From: Leuctra nigra
Taxonomy: Eukaryota > Arthropoda > Insecta > Plecoptera > Leuctridae
Assembly: GCA_934045905.1 (NCBI GenBank)
Contig: OW203762.1
Span: 15,904,345-15,968,344, forward strand
DNA: 64,000 bases
Direction: 5' to 3'
Positions 1 to 12,914 of this stretch are shown here, piece by piece. The notes below the pieces were generated by a model that saw nothing but the letters and a program-made list of their open reading frames with translations, searched no databases and was not told where the DNA came from. Within the stretch, counting starts at the first letter, position 1. Every line of letters starts with the position of its first letter. The translations under genes were made by a program, and so were the position numbers.

Positions 1-500
1 GATGTTTTTATTGATATTGTGCATGTGAAAGAGCAAGAAGAAAGTGAAACAGGTGAATGCAATATTCATTGATCTTCATCACCGAGTCACCCTGGTTAAA
101 ATTTCCAACGAATTATGTAAATATAATTTGCTTGGAAACTCAATGGCGAATGAATTCACGATGAAAGAGCGAATCAAATATATAATTATTATGTAGGATT
201 CTCTTTTTGTATTTTACTTGCCTGGCTTTTATTAAATGTGTCGTGTTAAGTCGCATTAAATATCACATGATAATCAGATTAAATTAGATAATCCACTCGA
301 AAAAATAAAGAAATAACTGTGCCACATTTTAGAATTTTTTTGAACAGAAATTATTCATAGAATTAAGTTTTAATACATCCTTTTGGTGTTTGTTTGTAAT
401 GATTCAATTTTTTAAAACTTAAACCGGGTGATCAAGTATTTAACTTTACCAAAGTTTCAACACAAAAAATAAACAAATGTGACAGAATCATTTTTCCTTA
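1..500. other. AT-rich sequence without a recognisable gene
   Basis: I see no convincing exon, RNA gene or repeat boundary before the family A repeat that begins at 501. The sequence is A/T-rich with short homopolymer runs. Confidence 0.5.
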
Positions 501-1391
501 TTGAGCGAGCGAAGCGAGCGTCTCCTTTTGACTCGTTTGACACGGACCTCTGTTTTTTTTTGTTTTTGTTTTTGGCTGCTAAATGGAGCAACTGAAATCG
601 CACCGTTTCACCGATCGACCTGAAATTTTGCACACATGTAGAGACAACCTTCTCTGTTTGCTGACCCAATTTTTTTTTGAAATCTATCAATTGGTTAAAA
701 TTTAAATAAACATCTCCTGATAGGCTGAAAAATGAAAATGGTCTTCGACAAATGTGATCAACCTTATATTTTGCATGGTCATTAAGACCAACATTGTCTC
801 TTATTTTACAAATTCTCAGCCAAATCGTCTCATTGGTTAAAATTTAAAAAAATATTTCATGTGCTTTTAAAATTTAAACCAGAACCGTTTGACCGATCAA
901 CTTAAAAATTTGCATGGTCATCGGGTCCAACAATATCTGTATTTTTGACAATTTTCAGACTAAACTGTGTTTAAATTCAACAGTTATTGACAGTTTACGG
1001 ATATTTTGCGTGTTGGCTGTCATATTTCTCGAATTTCACATTTCATGGCATCTTCGAATCTTCACTTCAAGGTTGTTAGAGCAGAAACTTTCAAACATAT
1101 ATTATTATGAAACTGATATGACCGTTTAAATATTTTATGAACGAGATCCTGTGATTTTTGTTAATTAACAAGGAATCGTTCAATCATAAAGGTTCAATCG
1201 ATCAACTTAAAACTTTGCGTGGTTATTGGGACCAATATTTTAGGAATTGTTGGAGATTTTCATACAAGTCTGTGACGAAATTCAAGAATTATTGGCTTTT
1301 AAGGACATTTTCGATAAACAGAATTTCGGTTCGAGGTATTGCGCCGTATCCGTGCTCGCTCATCAACGCGTTACTCAGAGCGTTTCCCTAG
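501..1391 (+). mobile_element. Family A Helitron-like element, near full length
   Basis: This 891-bp copy starts TTGAGCGAGCG (preceded by A) and ends TTTCCCTAG followed by T. Just upstream of the end is an imperfect hairpin: GCTC, then the palindrome AACGCGTT, then GAGC. A 3' CTRR end, a subterminal hairpin and insertion between A and T are Helitron hallmarks. The 5' end does not begin with the canonical TC, so I call it Helitron-like. The interior consists of diverged modules resembling GACCGATCAACTTAAAA. No transposase is encoded, so it is non-autonomous. ORFs inside it reappear in other copies only because the repeat is shared. Confidence 0.7.
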
Positions 1392-2111
1392 TAAAAAGTA
1401 TTTTCCAAGAAAGTACATTCTTCACATTCTCTCGACACAACACTAGAATGCATCTGTCATTGCATTACTATGCAAGTCCGCCACCGGGCCCTTACACCGG
1501 GCCCGCACGTGGGACATGTGCCTGCAATTGTCCACCATTGCACCCAGACAAGTAGCACATTCCAATGCTAATTGCACCCGCCAACAAACTCCATTGTAAA
1601 ATAGCTTCACTGCACAGGTGTAATGGGAAATTGCCAACGCATTAATTCATGGCAAAATTACGTTATTTTTTTATCGCTTGTTTGTTTTTAAAACACCTGA
1701 TGTGGCACACGAGAAATCGTTTCAGAGTGATTAATCAAATTAGAGCACAATGGGAAATTCCCATATGTGAATTTGTTAATTAGAGATGTAATTGAAAAAT
1801 TAAATGCAGCCGACGTAAATGAAAGTACATGTTACAATGCGTCGGAACAAAACGACGGAATGGTGTACATGGGGGAGTATACATGTTTGACACATTACAT
1901 GATCTCAACGATCTGTGAATTGAGTTGCAGTGGACACCAAGTACAGAATTAAAAAAATGGGTCGCAAGCCCAGCACAAGTGCAAACTTCACAGTTATTTG
2001 AAAGCACAACATATTAATAAATTATGAAGAATATAATGGTGAAGGTGAAACCTATAGTCATTTTATGGGGATTTTTAAACTTAAAACATAAAGAGATACT
2101 AAGTATCTAGG
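1392..2111. other. No gene seen
   Basis: About 720 bp between two repeats. A moderately GC-rich patch near 1480-1610 is rich in TGCA, but I recognise no family. The short ORFs on both strands look like chance. Confidence 0.4.
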
Positions 2112-3694
2112 TATCCCTTACTGAAAAATATAGTTGCAAACTAGTCGGAAAATAGTATTAAAATAGTCACAATAGTCGCGAAATAGTCACAAAGTGTAAA
2201 CAGGTGCAAACAGAGCAAAACTCGTTGTTAGAAGTAAATGTGAAAATAGTGGAGAATTGCAAACAAAATGATCGTAAAATGCAAACAGATATCTCCTTCA
2301 CACAAAATGCACACAAAATAGTCGGAAAAGATTGTGTGCGTATTGCGACTATTTTGTTTCCATTTTGTTCATATAAACATATTGCAAACAAAATAGTCGA
2401 AAAGTATGTACATACATGTGTGCATTTAGCGACTATTCTGTGTGCATTTTGTTTATATAAACATAATGTAAGCTTTATGGGATTCCTGGGTGTTTATAAT
2501 GACTCGACATAATATGAGCAAATATTTCTTTATTTGTTAATTAATGGTCATAATTAAAATGATATGAATACATTCACAAAATAAACTAGTAGGTACTAAG
2601 TAAAAGTATTATTTTCTTCAGCGATCAAAATATTAGAACATTGCAATAAAGTTTATTAAATTATACCACCATTCATTCATATTAATGTTAGACATTCAGA
2701 GCAAAGTCGATTTAAAAAAAAAAAATTATTATTGTTTGAATTTGATTTAACCGATTGGAACCCTTATGGAACCGGAACCTGAACCGTTATTTTATTTTTT
2801 TCCAATTTTCATAAGTAAATATACAATACCTAGGAAAGTATTACAGGAACAACAATTACGATTCTCACAACGACAATAAAAAATCAAGATTTTGTGATCG
2901 ATCAATCAAGCGATGGTGCACAATCAATTAAAACATTGTTGAAAACTTATCTTAAATAAACTAAGACTTGCTACACAGTCATACTGAAGGGAAAATGTAG
3001 AGTCTTTTAGTTCGCTTCGGTTTAGAACTACCTATTGCAGTTTCAATGTGGCAAAACACATCTGCCTCCTTGGCTCAGATCGTACGCTTCCAGATAGTCA
3101 CGTGGAGGACCCGACTACATATCTTCATCGGAGCAAAATAATTTAACTTCGCACACTTATTACAATTGTCCATTTCTCTACAGATATGTGGTTTAAAATT
3201 GATTATGTGTGTTAACTAAGTTGAAGTAATTAATTAAAGTTTTGAATTTGTTAGGACGTTTGAATTTGTTCGTAACGGTCATTTCGTTTTCACTTGACGA
3301 CTATATTGTTTGCATTTTGTAACTATTCCGCGACCATTTAGCGACCATAATGTTTGCATTTTGATACTATATTGCGAACATAATGTTTTTATTTTTGGAT
3401 CAGTTTCCGACTAGAATGTTTACATAAAGTTTGTATATCCATAGCATATTTCGACTATATTGATGGTATTCATTTTCCCGTATGCAAACAAAATGTAAAC
3501 CAAAAGTGGTAAATGTTTGTATTTTACGATTAGTTTACGATCATTTCTAGTCACAAAATAGTCGCTCAATGAAACAAAACGACTATTTTTCGACTATTTT
3601 GCGACTAGTTGATGTTTGCATTTTGTTTGCAATTTGCAAACGTTGTGATTATAAAACGACTATTTTGTGACCATGGATTTTTCAGTAAGGGATA
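2112..3694. mobile_element. Non-autonomous DNA element with TIRs and subterminal repeats
   Basis: The ends are inverted copies of TATCCCTTACTGAAAAAT (2112-2129 and about 3677-3694). Inside both ends are many short motifs such as ATAGTCG, GACTATTTT and TTTGCATTTTG, on both strands (about 2130-2470 and 3290-3670). Subterminal motif clusters typically bind the transposase in hAT-like and related elements. The middle (about 2500-3250) has no transposase ORF, so the element would depend on an enzyme made elsewhere. I could not define a target-site duplication, so the superfamily is undecided. Confidence 0.6.
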
Positions 3695-5090
3695 TAACTA
3701 AGGTTTTATGGATCAAAAAGTGCATATAAAAATAGAAACGAGAATGCAGTCAGGATGAATTGAAGGATGAGTGATGAAAAATATTATATTGATTCAATTT
3801 GTGCTCAAGATTTTCGAAGATCTCAGAAGAGAATGGGATTAAGAATCTGAAGGTACAATCTGTGGGTTTATTGTACACATTAGTCGTAAACCATTCAGCA
3901 ATTTGATATTTATAAGATGGTTCGATAGATTACAAAGTTAAAATGGTCTATGCCGCTTTCTATCACGATACAGAAAACCGTGTCTCTGATCGAGCTTAAA
4001 TTTGCATACATTGTAAATACTTCCTGTCTGGTTTGCTGTTTGTATTTTGAACAAACCCCTAATGCTCGTTTTCATATTATTCTATTTTGAAAAATTTGTT
4101 ATAAATAGTCTACGAACAATGCAAATGCACCGCAACTGATCACTTGAAAAAGCTTTGAGTTTTGTTTTCACCTAACATCCATACATATTTCAGGATATGA
4201 CAAGTACCGGTGCTCGCTTATCAACGCATTACAAATAGCTTTTCCTCGCCTAATGTTCGGACTTTTGAAATAAAGTAGCAACAATTCCCTCACATCTGTC
4301 AGTTGTTTTGCGACTCATTTGTGTATCAGTCGCATATTTTGTCAGTCGGGTGCGAGTGTGGGGGTGGGGGGGGGGGAGAGTTTTTCTACCCGCCCGACGA
4401 AATCGCATACATTTAACGCCTGTGAAATTCCCCACGCCGGGTTAATTATCTATGAAAATGCATTCAAGCGTGTAGCGCGATAAGAGACTCGGCAACGTCG
4501 CATGAAATATAGACCTCCCCCCTAGAGGGTGCAGGGGGAGGGGAGATTAACCCAGGTGGGGGAAAAATGCAGTGACTTTATAAGAATGTCGCGGGAATGC
4601 AAGGATTATTATTTTAATAGTAGCAGGGTTACATTATAACGAATCATTTGTTATGATTATGTTAGTCCAGAAGCTAACTAAATATTTTCATATTCACTTT
4701 TCATGGAGTGAGATTTAATTTGTGTGTTAAAATGTAACTTGAAGATAGAGCGTCGGGATAATATTTGAGCTGGATAGAATTAAATGTTTTGATTTCTCTC
4801 TGTAATATTTTCTATGACGTAGAACTATAAATGAAAATAGGAAAACGGGTATGATTGGCGAACATTTGTCGTGCATCTATTAGATGCAATGTGCGTAATG
4901 GTTCAACGAGGCGTAAAGAGAAAGTCACATAATTTTGAAAGATATCCAGATTATTGATAATATTGAAAAACTGCGTCCAGCATTATGAGTGTAACCAAAT
5001 GATATTCTGAAACAATAACTTTCTAAATTTTACTTCCCAACCAATAGATGAGTTAACTGTGATTGTGTGCCAGGGGTGGTTATTCTAAAT
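3695..5090. other. No gene seen; a possible Helitron end near 4210-4250
   Basis: A degenerate match to the family A 3' end (GCTCGCTTATCAACGC, then TTTTCCTCG) lies near 4208-4252. A poly-G run sits at about 4362-4376 and a G-rich patch at 4510-4560. I see no exon. Confidence 0.35.
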
Positions 5091-5095
5091 TCCCA

Positions 5096-5174
5096 TCGTC
5101 TCGTATCAATTGATACGGCGTCTTTGCCATGTTAAAATATAGCAGTGAGACCGTATCAATTGAAACGAGACGAC
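5096..5174. repeat. Inverted repeat (hairpin)
   Basis: CGTCTCGTATCAATTGATACGG near 5098 is matched by CCGTATCAATTGAAACGAGACG ending near 5174, with about 33 bp between the arms. It may be a small foldback element or its remnant. Confidence 0.5.
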
Positions 5175-7362
5175 AAGTACAGTTAGAATATCTCTCTGTC
5201 TTTTGTAGAGACTCAACCAATGCATGAGTAAGGTACGATTGATTCAGGAGGAGCCATCGGATCATACTTTTGTGGAAATAAATGTTTAGATGTGTCCAGC
5301 ATCTCTCTATGACGTTCAAACGCACTCCGAAACGCAAACCAAGTTGCGTAAAACGCATAGCGTCAAAAGTAAATATTAAACGAACTTTTTATACCTCATG
5401 ACCGAAGTTCCCTTTCTTTTGCATTCTTCGCTGTGATTGGTCCAAAAGATCATATGGTACGCAGGTTGCGTTCAACCGTCATGGAAAGTTAATTTTGGAT
5501 TGAGATTAAATTAATCAACAATTTATTCCCACAATAGCTGAAGTTTAAACGCAATTTAATAGTTTATATGAATCAGTAGAAAATGTGCACAAATGCCATT
5601 TCATTTCCCAACTCTAAATTCATCAATGTAACAATTAGTGAAACTCGTTATTCTCTCAGTATAGGAAGTTATTAGTGAGGACAAATATGTGCAAAATAAG
5701 CAATTGTTAACAAAATTATCCATCTTTTCTTTGCCATGTTCGCCTACGGACAGAGTCGAGAGAAACGATTGCCAGTTAGTCGAATCAGCTTAAAACGTAC
5801 CACGTTTTATTTGATTTAGTAATTCGTCAGAACAAAAGAACAAAAAAACAAGTTGGAAACCAATTTTATCAAGGTTTGTTAAATGCCATTAGGGCCTGTT
5901 GCGCGAAACGACGACGGTTATTTTGTTTCTATGGAGAAAGAGGTTATTTTGTTGGCAACGCTGTATGGCTAACTCTTCGAAACGAGACGTTCTATTTAAT
6001 TACAACTGTCTCGATAGAGTCAGGCATTGTGGCTGTGTCAACTTGTCAGAAGTTTGCGAACAGACTCGTTATCGCTTGGCTCCTCGGGATTTTCTCTTCT
6101 CCCCCGGAAAAAGACTGGAACTAAACGAATCTGACTCTGGATCTTGTAGCAAATCCAATTCTTGTTAATGAATTGGACCAGAGACAAACTGTTGTTAAAG
6201 AGGTTGTCTCGACGGCATGCTAATAGAAGAAGCGGTGATTTTCGTCTTACCGTAATTTATCAAAAGTTAATCGCAAATTTACTTTCAAACTATATTCTTG
6301 CATATTTCATTATATTATTAGATTCACTGAATTAGTTCTGTGCTAATTACAAATTTTATAAATTACGAAAAACAATATGCTAAAATGTGTAATGAATCAA
6401 ATACGCAATCAAAATTTGCCTCATAAATTACTCAATTTAATTCAGGATACTTAAAATCAACGACCCGTATTCCTATTATCTGATATAATTTTAGGCGTTT
6501 CGGTTCAGTTTATTTCCATTGGCAGAAGAAGAGTTGAGGAAAATGGGATGGGGGAAAACAAGCGGCCTGGAAAACTAAGATAAAGTGAAGACCTGAGAAA
6601 AACCCGCGAATCCTAAACTATGATAAATTGTTGTCAAATAAAATGTAGTTGGAAAAGTATGGTTACATAATTGTGATACTTTAGCCTCAAGGTTTCTCTT
6701 CAGAGACAAGGAGTTGTAAATTCAAGCTGAAGAGTGAAAATATACAAACTCGAGAACGTAAAGCTTTGATTGCGTATGCAAAATAAACGAACGTCTGCGA
6801 TTCCGTTTCTCTACGTAATTGCCAGCAATCTCATGTATTTTAGATTACATAGGTCTTTATAGCTTCAGGGAGAAGTCACGAGAACTATAGACAATCAGAG
6901 ACGTGTTCACTAAACTTCTATTTGAATAGAACCTAAAGTCATCTCCATCACAGAAGTCCATTGGAATTTCCTACTCTTGATAAGAATGGAACCTCTATGT
7001 TCTTTTGAATAGATTTGCAATATCGAAAAGAATGAAAGAACTGTTCTTTTTGTCGACCGAACTGAGTGAGCTGAGTCAGCAACGTGATTGGACAGAACGA
7101 CGGTCCAGAGATGGAGGCTGGGGAGGCAAATTGCCCAGGATGCGTTGCGATTCGAGACAAAAAGAGACGAGCTAGTTTAATAGAGAAGTTGTAGTAACTA
7201 GTCGTTTATCGGTCGATGCCAATAAACAGAGATTTAGAGGCAAATTCGCTCAATGGAAGACGGAAACAAAAGAACGGGTGGAAAGATTGGAAGAAGACAA
7301 TTCGAGGGAGTGAATTATCGGACAACTAGAAGTTTAAAGACGTTCTGCTTCTGTGGCGGTGT
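5175..7362. other. No gene seen
   Basis: ORFs of 80-90 codons near 5876-6168 overlap in two frames and have no recognisable domain, signal sequence or supporting splice sites. I find no RNA gene or repeat boundary. Confidence 0.4.
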
Positions 7363-7384
7363 GATTATTATTATTATTATTAAT
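7363..7384 (+). repeat. (ATT)n microsatellite, possible retroelement tail
   Basis: An ATT tract is followed by a sequence whose minus strand reads GGGCTTGCCCGTTACAAATAAA before the TAA repeats. Several insect non-LTR retrotransposons end in a polyadenylation-like motif followed by short TAA repeats. This may therefore be the 3' end of such an element on the minus strand. No coding remnant was identified. Confidence 0.4.
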
Positions 7385-8335
7385 CCTTTATTTGTAACGG
7401 GCAAGCCCACAAGTACAAATATAATAAAAACACATATTACATACAAAATTGCACATAGTCATAGGAATACATAAAAAGAACATAGGGTATATCACAGAAG
7501 GAATTAAACATTTAAAGCAAGTAAAAATTATCACAGATGTCGTAAAATTAATGCTTTAAACTCAGTCAAGGAATTAAAATTAACATCTAATTCACTACAC
7601 AAGTTATAAAAATGATTAAAAGTACTAAAATTAAAATTATACTGAACGATACTTTGTATTGCATGCTGATTAATTATGATGTGTGAAAGTTACTGCTCTC
7701 AAGACGTTGGAAAACAGCTGTAATAATTGATTTTGATGAAGATCGGTCACGAATAGTTTTACAAACAAAAATATTTCTTAAAATGTAAACAACAATTAAA
7801 GTTCCATTCCGAATGCCTATAATTAATTTAAGGTAATCACCATTGAAAAGTAATGAGATTATCACTAATATCAAATTAATTCTCTTATGAAACATATTAT
7901 TTTAATCATCAGCTTTAAGATATCCAAATGACACGCAATTAAAATATATCGCTTAATATTTGGCATTTGAGGTCAATCAGATTACTTATTCTGACCTCTG
8001 CCGGCCTTCATTCTGATAAATTGAGCATCATTTCTAATAAACAAGAGTTGTTTCTATGAACTGGATCCGACAACATCTTGAAGAGGTGAAATCACAATTC
8101 ACAATCACAGGTAATTACAGCAATGTGCATACATTGACACTTGATTAAGCTAGCGTATAGCGAGAGATGCAATGGGACTCTTATGGAAATGTCTTAGTTC
8201 GTGTTTGTTTTGTTTTAGACTGTACAACCCATCCAGGTTGTACTGATCAACTAATCAATATGAGATTTTGCACACACACTAAGGCCATACCAATAGGCAC
8301 GTGTATTGCTTTTGAGCGAAATCCTCCGATTGGCT

Positions 8336-8424
8336 GGAAAAAAATGAATCGTTTGTCCGTTCAATTCTAATTTTGCAACTTTACAAAATTTGAAATTGAT
8401 CGGACAAACGATTCATTTTTTGGC
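8336..8424. repeat. Hairpin with 31-bp arms
   Basis: Arms 8336-8366 and 8394-8424 are inverted near-matches centred on AATGAATCGTTTGTCCG, with a 27-bp loop. It resembles a small foldback element. Confidence 0.6.
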
Positions 8425-8907
8425 ACTAACATTATGAGTGTGTTTGTCAATTTTTAGAAAAATCGGTCAAGAATATCAAGAGTCTTTGATAATTTTTTGA
8501 CTTTTTAAAACTTGTTATCTGTTCGTCTAATCTATTGATTAGATCTCCTGATCAACTGTTTAATTTGTTCTGTATAGAACAGCAAATTGCACATGCATCA
8601 AAATTCACAAGCAATTCGAGGGTTCGTTAATCTACGCCAGAGCGGTTTTTACTACTTAGTCAGAGTCTAGAAGAAAGCCAGTTTGAAGGAGATTTAGAAT
8701 CATTCTAGTGGAAAATAGAGAGTTTAGACAAACTAAGTAAAGTGATTTTTCTTCTTATTCCGCAATAATTACCAAGTATGTTATAATTTTAAAATGTTCG
8801 GTTAGTTTATTACATCAAATTCATAAGTGCATAATTTCATAAGTCGCAAGATTTGAAAATGTATAATATAAATTGTTTAAATCCTGACATTTGTTTAAGG
8901 TGTCTGC

Positions 8908-8909
8908 AG
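8908..8909 (+). promoter_or_regulatory. Possible splice acceptor before the 8922 ORF
   Basis: A pyrimidine-containing stretch ending GTGTCTGCAG lies 12 bases before the ATG at 8922. If used, the ORF would sit on a second exon behind a 5' untranslated exon. Confidence 0.3.
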
Positions 8910-8921
8910 ATGTGAAGAGCT

Positions 8922-9107
8922 ATGAAGTGGCCAGTGACGACGATCTGCGGTGTTCTTCTGTTTGCAATGTTGGTGTTCACCGGAGTCTGGATGCAATACA
9001 ACCCCGAGTTACTGAAGACGGCTCCGAGGTCCATGCCAGGATACAAATCGACTTTCCCTCTGCCCAATATTACAGAAAATAATGGCACCATCTTGGAAAT
9101 GCCATAA
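8922..9107 (+). CDS. Putative 61-aa single-pass membrane or secreted glycoprotein
   Basis: I do not recognise the family. The ORF starts MKWPVTTICG, followed by a hydrophobic stretch at about residues 6-23 that could be a signal peptide or signal anchor. The polar C-terminal part carries two N-glycosylation sequons close to the end (NIT and NGT), placed where they would face the lumen. Base composition is more GC-rich than the flanks, and a plausible splice acceptor (GTCTGCAG) lies just upstream. The first AATAAA I noticed downstream is at about 9891-9896. A 138-codon ORF overlaps on the other strand, so the strand is not certain. It could be a genuine small protein, one exon of a larger gene, or chance. 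Confidence 0.4.
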   Translation: MKWPVTTICGVLLFAMLVFTGVWMQYNPELLKTAPRSMPGYKSTFPLPNITENNGTILEMP

Positions 9108-11600
9108 TACAATCTCGTACTGAACAGTTCATCTTCATTGTCCTGTACGCATCGGTTTAATGCAGTCGAGCTAGCAGTTTGATCGGTGCAGGAGGCAGCA
9201 TAAAATCTGACCTTGACGGGTTGAATCTCAGTTACAAAAAATATTTTAAACACAATTAGCCAAGTTTTTTTTTCTTAATGACTTTGCCCCATATTTAATA
9301 TCACTAAATTTAAGTGAACATTTTTAGATTTTGTATTTTTTTAGGAGACTTGGCTCGTCTTTTAATACGGAATGTTTTTTATGGGGATTTATATGACATT
9401 AACATTCTTCTCGTAATAGAACATTATACCTATGCATTTTTCTTTCTTTACAATCTTGGAAAATGTGTACTAATATTTCCATATTTTGATAAAATATGAT
9501 TAATTTTTGACATAACGCCTGCCGCCACTGCTGCCGCCAAGCGCTAGACTATAAAACTATCGCTTTGACTGAATTTGGAATGCATTTAAATTTTGACTCC
9601 ACATGACAATGTTAACAACAACAGGAAAAGATTGTGCCTGATGTCCATTTCAATTTCAGTGCTTAGGGGTGCTAAAAAAGTAGTTCTAATCCTGGCATCG
9701 AATTACGATGCTCCATGTGTCAAAATCAAAAATGTTAATATTTATTCTCAAAAATTGTTAAATCTTTTCCAACTTCATCATTGACATCCTTTGTTGAAAT
9801 AATCCACATAGTTTTGTACCAGTCTGTACAAAAACCAATCTTGTCTTAATATGTTCACTGTGGAATCTTACAAATTAATTTAATAAAACTTTCTTGTTCT
9901 TAACCTTTGATAAAGGGAAAATTTATTGAAGTATAAGCTAACTTAAAGCGAAGGAATCAATTATATAGTACTTCTATATTTCTCATGCGGAAATTTACAC
10001 CGATTCGCAGCCCTCGATCGAAGTTATTCGCCCTCGAAGCCTCGAGCACATTGGATAAATTGCACGGATTCTAGCTAGAAGAGGTAATTTGTAATTTGAT
10101 AATCTAGAATTGAAATTACATTCCAAATAAATCAGGAATTGGTTACTTGCTAACCATGATCCTTTGCGAATTTAGTCTTTGTGAAAGTTTCGAGAATTGT
10201 TGTAAATTAGATCAGTTGAAACTTTGGGGCATTGTCTATCGATTTACTACATTCAGAATGGATGCAATTTACTTGGTAATTGTATTGAAAATTTCATTTA
10301 TTTTAACAACTGTAAAATAGCAAAACGACAGTCGTACAATAACCTCACTTATATGGGTTTCCCCCCTTACAATGTAACAAAAACTATTTTACAATAAAAG
10401 ATTTACTACTTACTACTTACTTACAACCTCAAGAAATATGCAACTCATGAGAAACTAATATTATTTTCATATATTGAACCATAATTATAAAATGTAAGTA
10501 CCTTCTATTATTTCTGTAAATCAGAGCAAAATTACAAGTTTTTAGTTACAAAATTACAAGCACTGCTTCCCTTCTTTCATTCTTTCTTTATTTGACTGAA
10601 TTTACTTTTACTTTTTCTTCATCTGAATTGTCCGTAGACAGTATGTATTTTATTGTTTGTATTTTACATTGTATTTTATCAATGTTTTTTTGACAATGAA
10701 TTGTATTCAACAACTGTATTTATGTATTTTTAATAGCAGAACTGATAAAAAATAAAATAAATCTAATCTAGAGGCAGAAAGCCGGAAGTCTAAAACCAGT
10801 TATTCTGTCTTCATCCAATCATATTTGTAACGGTGACATGAGTCATTGTGTAAGAGAATACTTCAAAGAACTTTATTGGTTGACATCAGTCACTGGTAAT
10901 TGATAGAGATTGATTACACCATTCCAAAAGTGTGCAAGGCAAAATCGAGAAAATGGTCCCCGTGCCTGTACCTCTGAGGTACACAGATTAAAAAAAAATA
11001 CTGACAAATGTTTTCAAGATTGTGTATACCTTCTGAGAAATATGAAGAATAGAACGCAAAATAATCAATTGATTGAGTTGTAGTGTCTTGTACGACTGTT
11101 TGCGATGATTGATCTCGCGCAGCCGAGCTGTGTATTGCAAACGGAATGTGTAACACATCACAGCGCTGAGTGCCTCGCGGATTTCACCTCTGGTTTTAAT
11201 GGAAAGATTTGCTGCAGGCGACGCTGATATATCAATCACACGTGCATCTATCTGGGTTTTAACATCGACGCTGTTCGATAGACTCGAGCTTGATCGAATC
11301 AGACGTCGCGGCGCCGTCATTAAAAGTGTCATGTGGCACCAACAAGACAGTGTGGTTGAGGAAGCACAGTCATTATATTATACAATGTTGTCTGCTTGTA
11401 TAATATTACCGTTCGTTACCTTATTCAATTTAATTTTCAATTTCAAAATAGTTGAATTTTCAAATAAAGTTTTTATAAATAATACATATAATATTATTAA
11501 AAACATCTTGATTGGGATATTTCATCCTGTATTATTTTTACATATTTTTACATATTTTTTTTACATATAATATTTCTGTACAGAAATATGATTCATTGAT
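9108..11600. other. No confident gene
   Basis: A/T-rich DNA with possible AATAAA signals near 9891. A GC-richer island at about 11090-11370 has overlapping ORFs on both strands (minus 10988-11332, plus 11199-11570). I recognise no domain in either. It could contain a short exon, but the strand cannot be decided from sequence alone. Confidence 0.35.
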
Positions 11601-11602
11601 TA

Positions 11603-11671
11603 AAAAACTGCTATCCGGGCTCTTCATTTTGCAATCTTAATTTTAAAAGCGAAGATTTTTATGTCGTCTTA
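11603..11671 (+). repeat. Interspersed 69-bp repeat, copy 1
   Basis: The stretch from AAAACTGCTATCCGGG to TTTATGTCGTCTTA recurs almost unchanged at 17551-17619. It is a dispersed repeat fragment of unknown family. About 105 bp further on, GTTGTTGCCATGGCA resembles the core of the MITEs at 39034 and 45034. Confidence 0.6.
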
Positions 11672-11954
11672 CAGAGGTACAAATTGAGAAATGCATTACA
11701 CAAAAATCTGTTTGGGCAGGGCTGATTTTTGAATGCTCTGTTAAATTACAAGTTACGATATCGTCTAGGAATGTCATTAGTTGTTGCCATGGCAGTTGCG
11801 TTCTAATAAACTTGTTTAATTTAAAAAGAAAAGCATTGTACATTTTATAAATACGTATTTCCTTTTTTCTTTTATTTTCATTTCAGAAATTATCTCATGT
11901 CATTCTGGTTTGAAAATATTATAATATGAAATTTACCATTAAATACCACATTAA

Positions 11955-12120
11955 AATGTATCTAGTTAGCTCTGTAATTTCAAAAATGTCAAATGCAGTT
12001 CTAGTTTCCAGGTATTTATTAACGTTGCTAACTATCTATTAATAGAAATGAGGATCGTCGAACTTCATGTGAAATTTTGTAAAAAGCAGAGCTAACGAGA
12101 TGGTTTTTATGTGGTCTAGT
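11955..12120. mobile_element. Diverged copy of the GTTAGCTCTG foldback element
   Basis: TCTAGTTAGCTCTG near 11959 and CAGAGCTAACGAGAT near 12087-12101 are inverted relative to one another. They match the arms of the near-perfect foldback at 34719-34900, including the GATCC/GATCG-like middle. It is an older, degraded member of that family. Confidence 0.5.
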
Positions 12121-12689
12121 AGGATACTCATTTTGTACTTTTTGTAAATGTCTAACTTCATATTGCATATAAAGTTTGTCGAATCTGTCAACTTGTTAAT
12201 AAACAACGCCGCACATTCAGCTGATATTCCATGTGTTTAAATATAATATGGATTTCAACAGAGTTCATTTCTAAAGCGATTGTAACCACTTGGATTGTCT
12301 CACTTTTGTATGGCATGGTCTAACATTCATTCCCCTTGCAGATACATTCAGTTGTCCACGATTGCAGATTCATAATTTCTTGGTCAGTGATAAAATAAAG
12401 TTAAAATTGTTTGTGCTTTGCTGAAACGAAAGTCAGTACATATTTTTATTTTGTATTGTGTTTTGATAAATCAGTTTGGTGATTGCCAAAAAAGGGAAAA
12501 CACCTGAAGTTTTTTAAAAAGATGTTTTATTCCCTAAAAATCTAGTTAAATTTCCTAGAGCCCAAAACGAAACCTTTGGTTTGTCTGCAGAGTTGAATCT
12601 AAAGCTAAGTTCCAATACCATAGTTTCAGTTCATGTTTTCAAAATTGTTTTCTTTCCAACCGCGAATGCTACCGAAGTTGTAACCTAGA
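12121..12689. other. No gene seen
   Basis: A/T-rich, without repeats that I can delimit. Confidence 0.35.
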
Positions 12690-12914
12690 TTAACGCGTGT
12701 AACTCCTGCAAACGCTTGAACAGTTGGTATCATTGTCCGTGGACACTTTCAGTTTTCTTGCTTTGAATAAAACCCCAATGAAACACAATGACTGAAAGCT
12801 CCACTCCGTGACAAGAGCTATGCAAATCACAAATCCGCACAACGCCATGACGTACAAATTGTGTCGCCCGTCTGTCAACTTTGATGCTCGTCTCACGTCT
12901 TCTCGAATCGTCAT
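12690..12914 (-). CDS. Low-confidence 74-aa membrane-protein-like ORF
   Basis: It has a short basic/acidic N-terminus (MTIREDVRRASKL), one hydrophobic segment at about residues 21-46 and a polar C-terminus. No family is recognised. It is GC-richer than its surroundings, which is compatible with an exon, but there is no independent support such as clear splice sites or a poly(A) signal. It may be a chance ORF. Confidence 0.22.
   Translation of the reverse strand: MTIREDVRRASKLTDGRHNLYVMALCGFVICIALVTEWSFQSLCFIGVLFKARKLKVSTDNDTNCSSVCRSYTR

Noticed and set aside
8837..9253. A 138-codon minus-strand ORF
   Set aside because: It overlaps the smaller plus-strand ORF at 8922 that has a signal-like segment and glycosylation sites. 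The minus-strand product has no recognisable domain. It cannot be fully excluded.
11199..11570. A 123-codon plus-strand ORF with a hydrophobic tail
   Set aside because: The tail is A/T-rich sequence giving Phe/Ile/Leu by composition. A comparable ORF exists on the other strand over the GC-richer half, so neither is supported.
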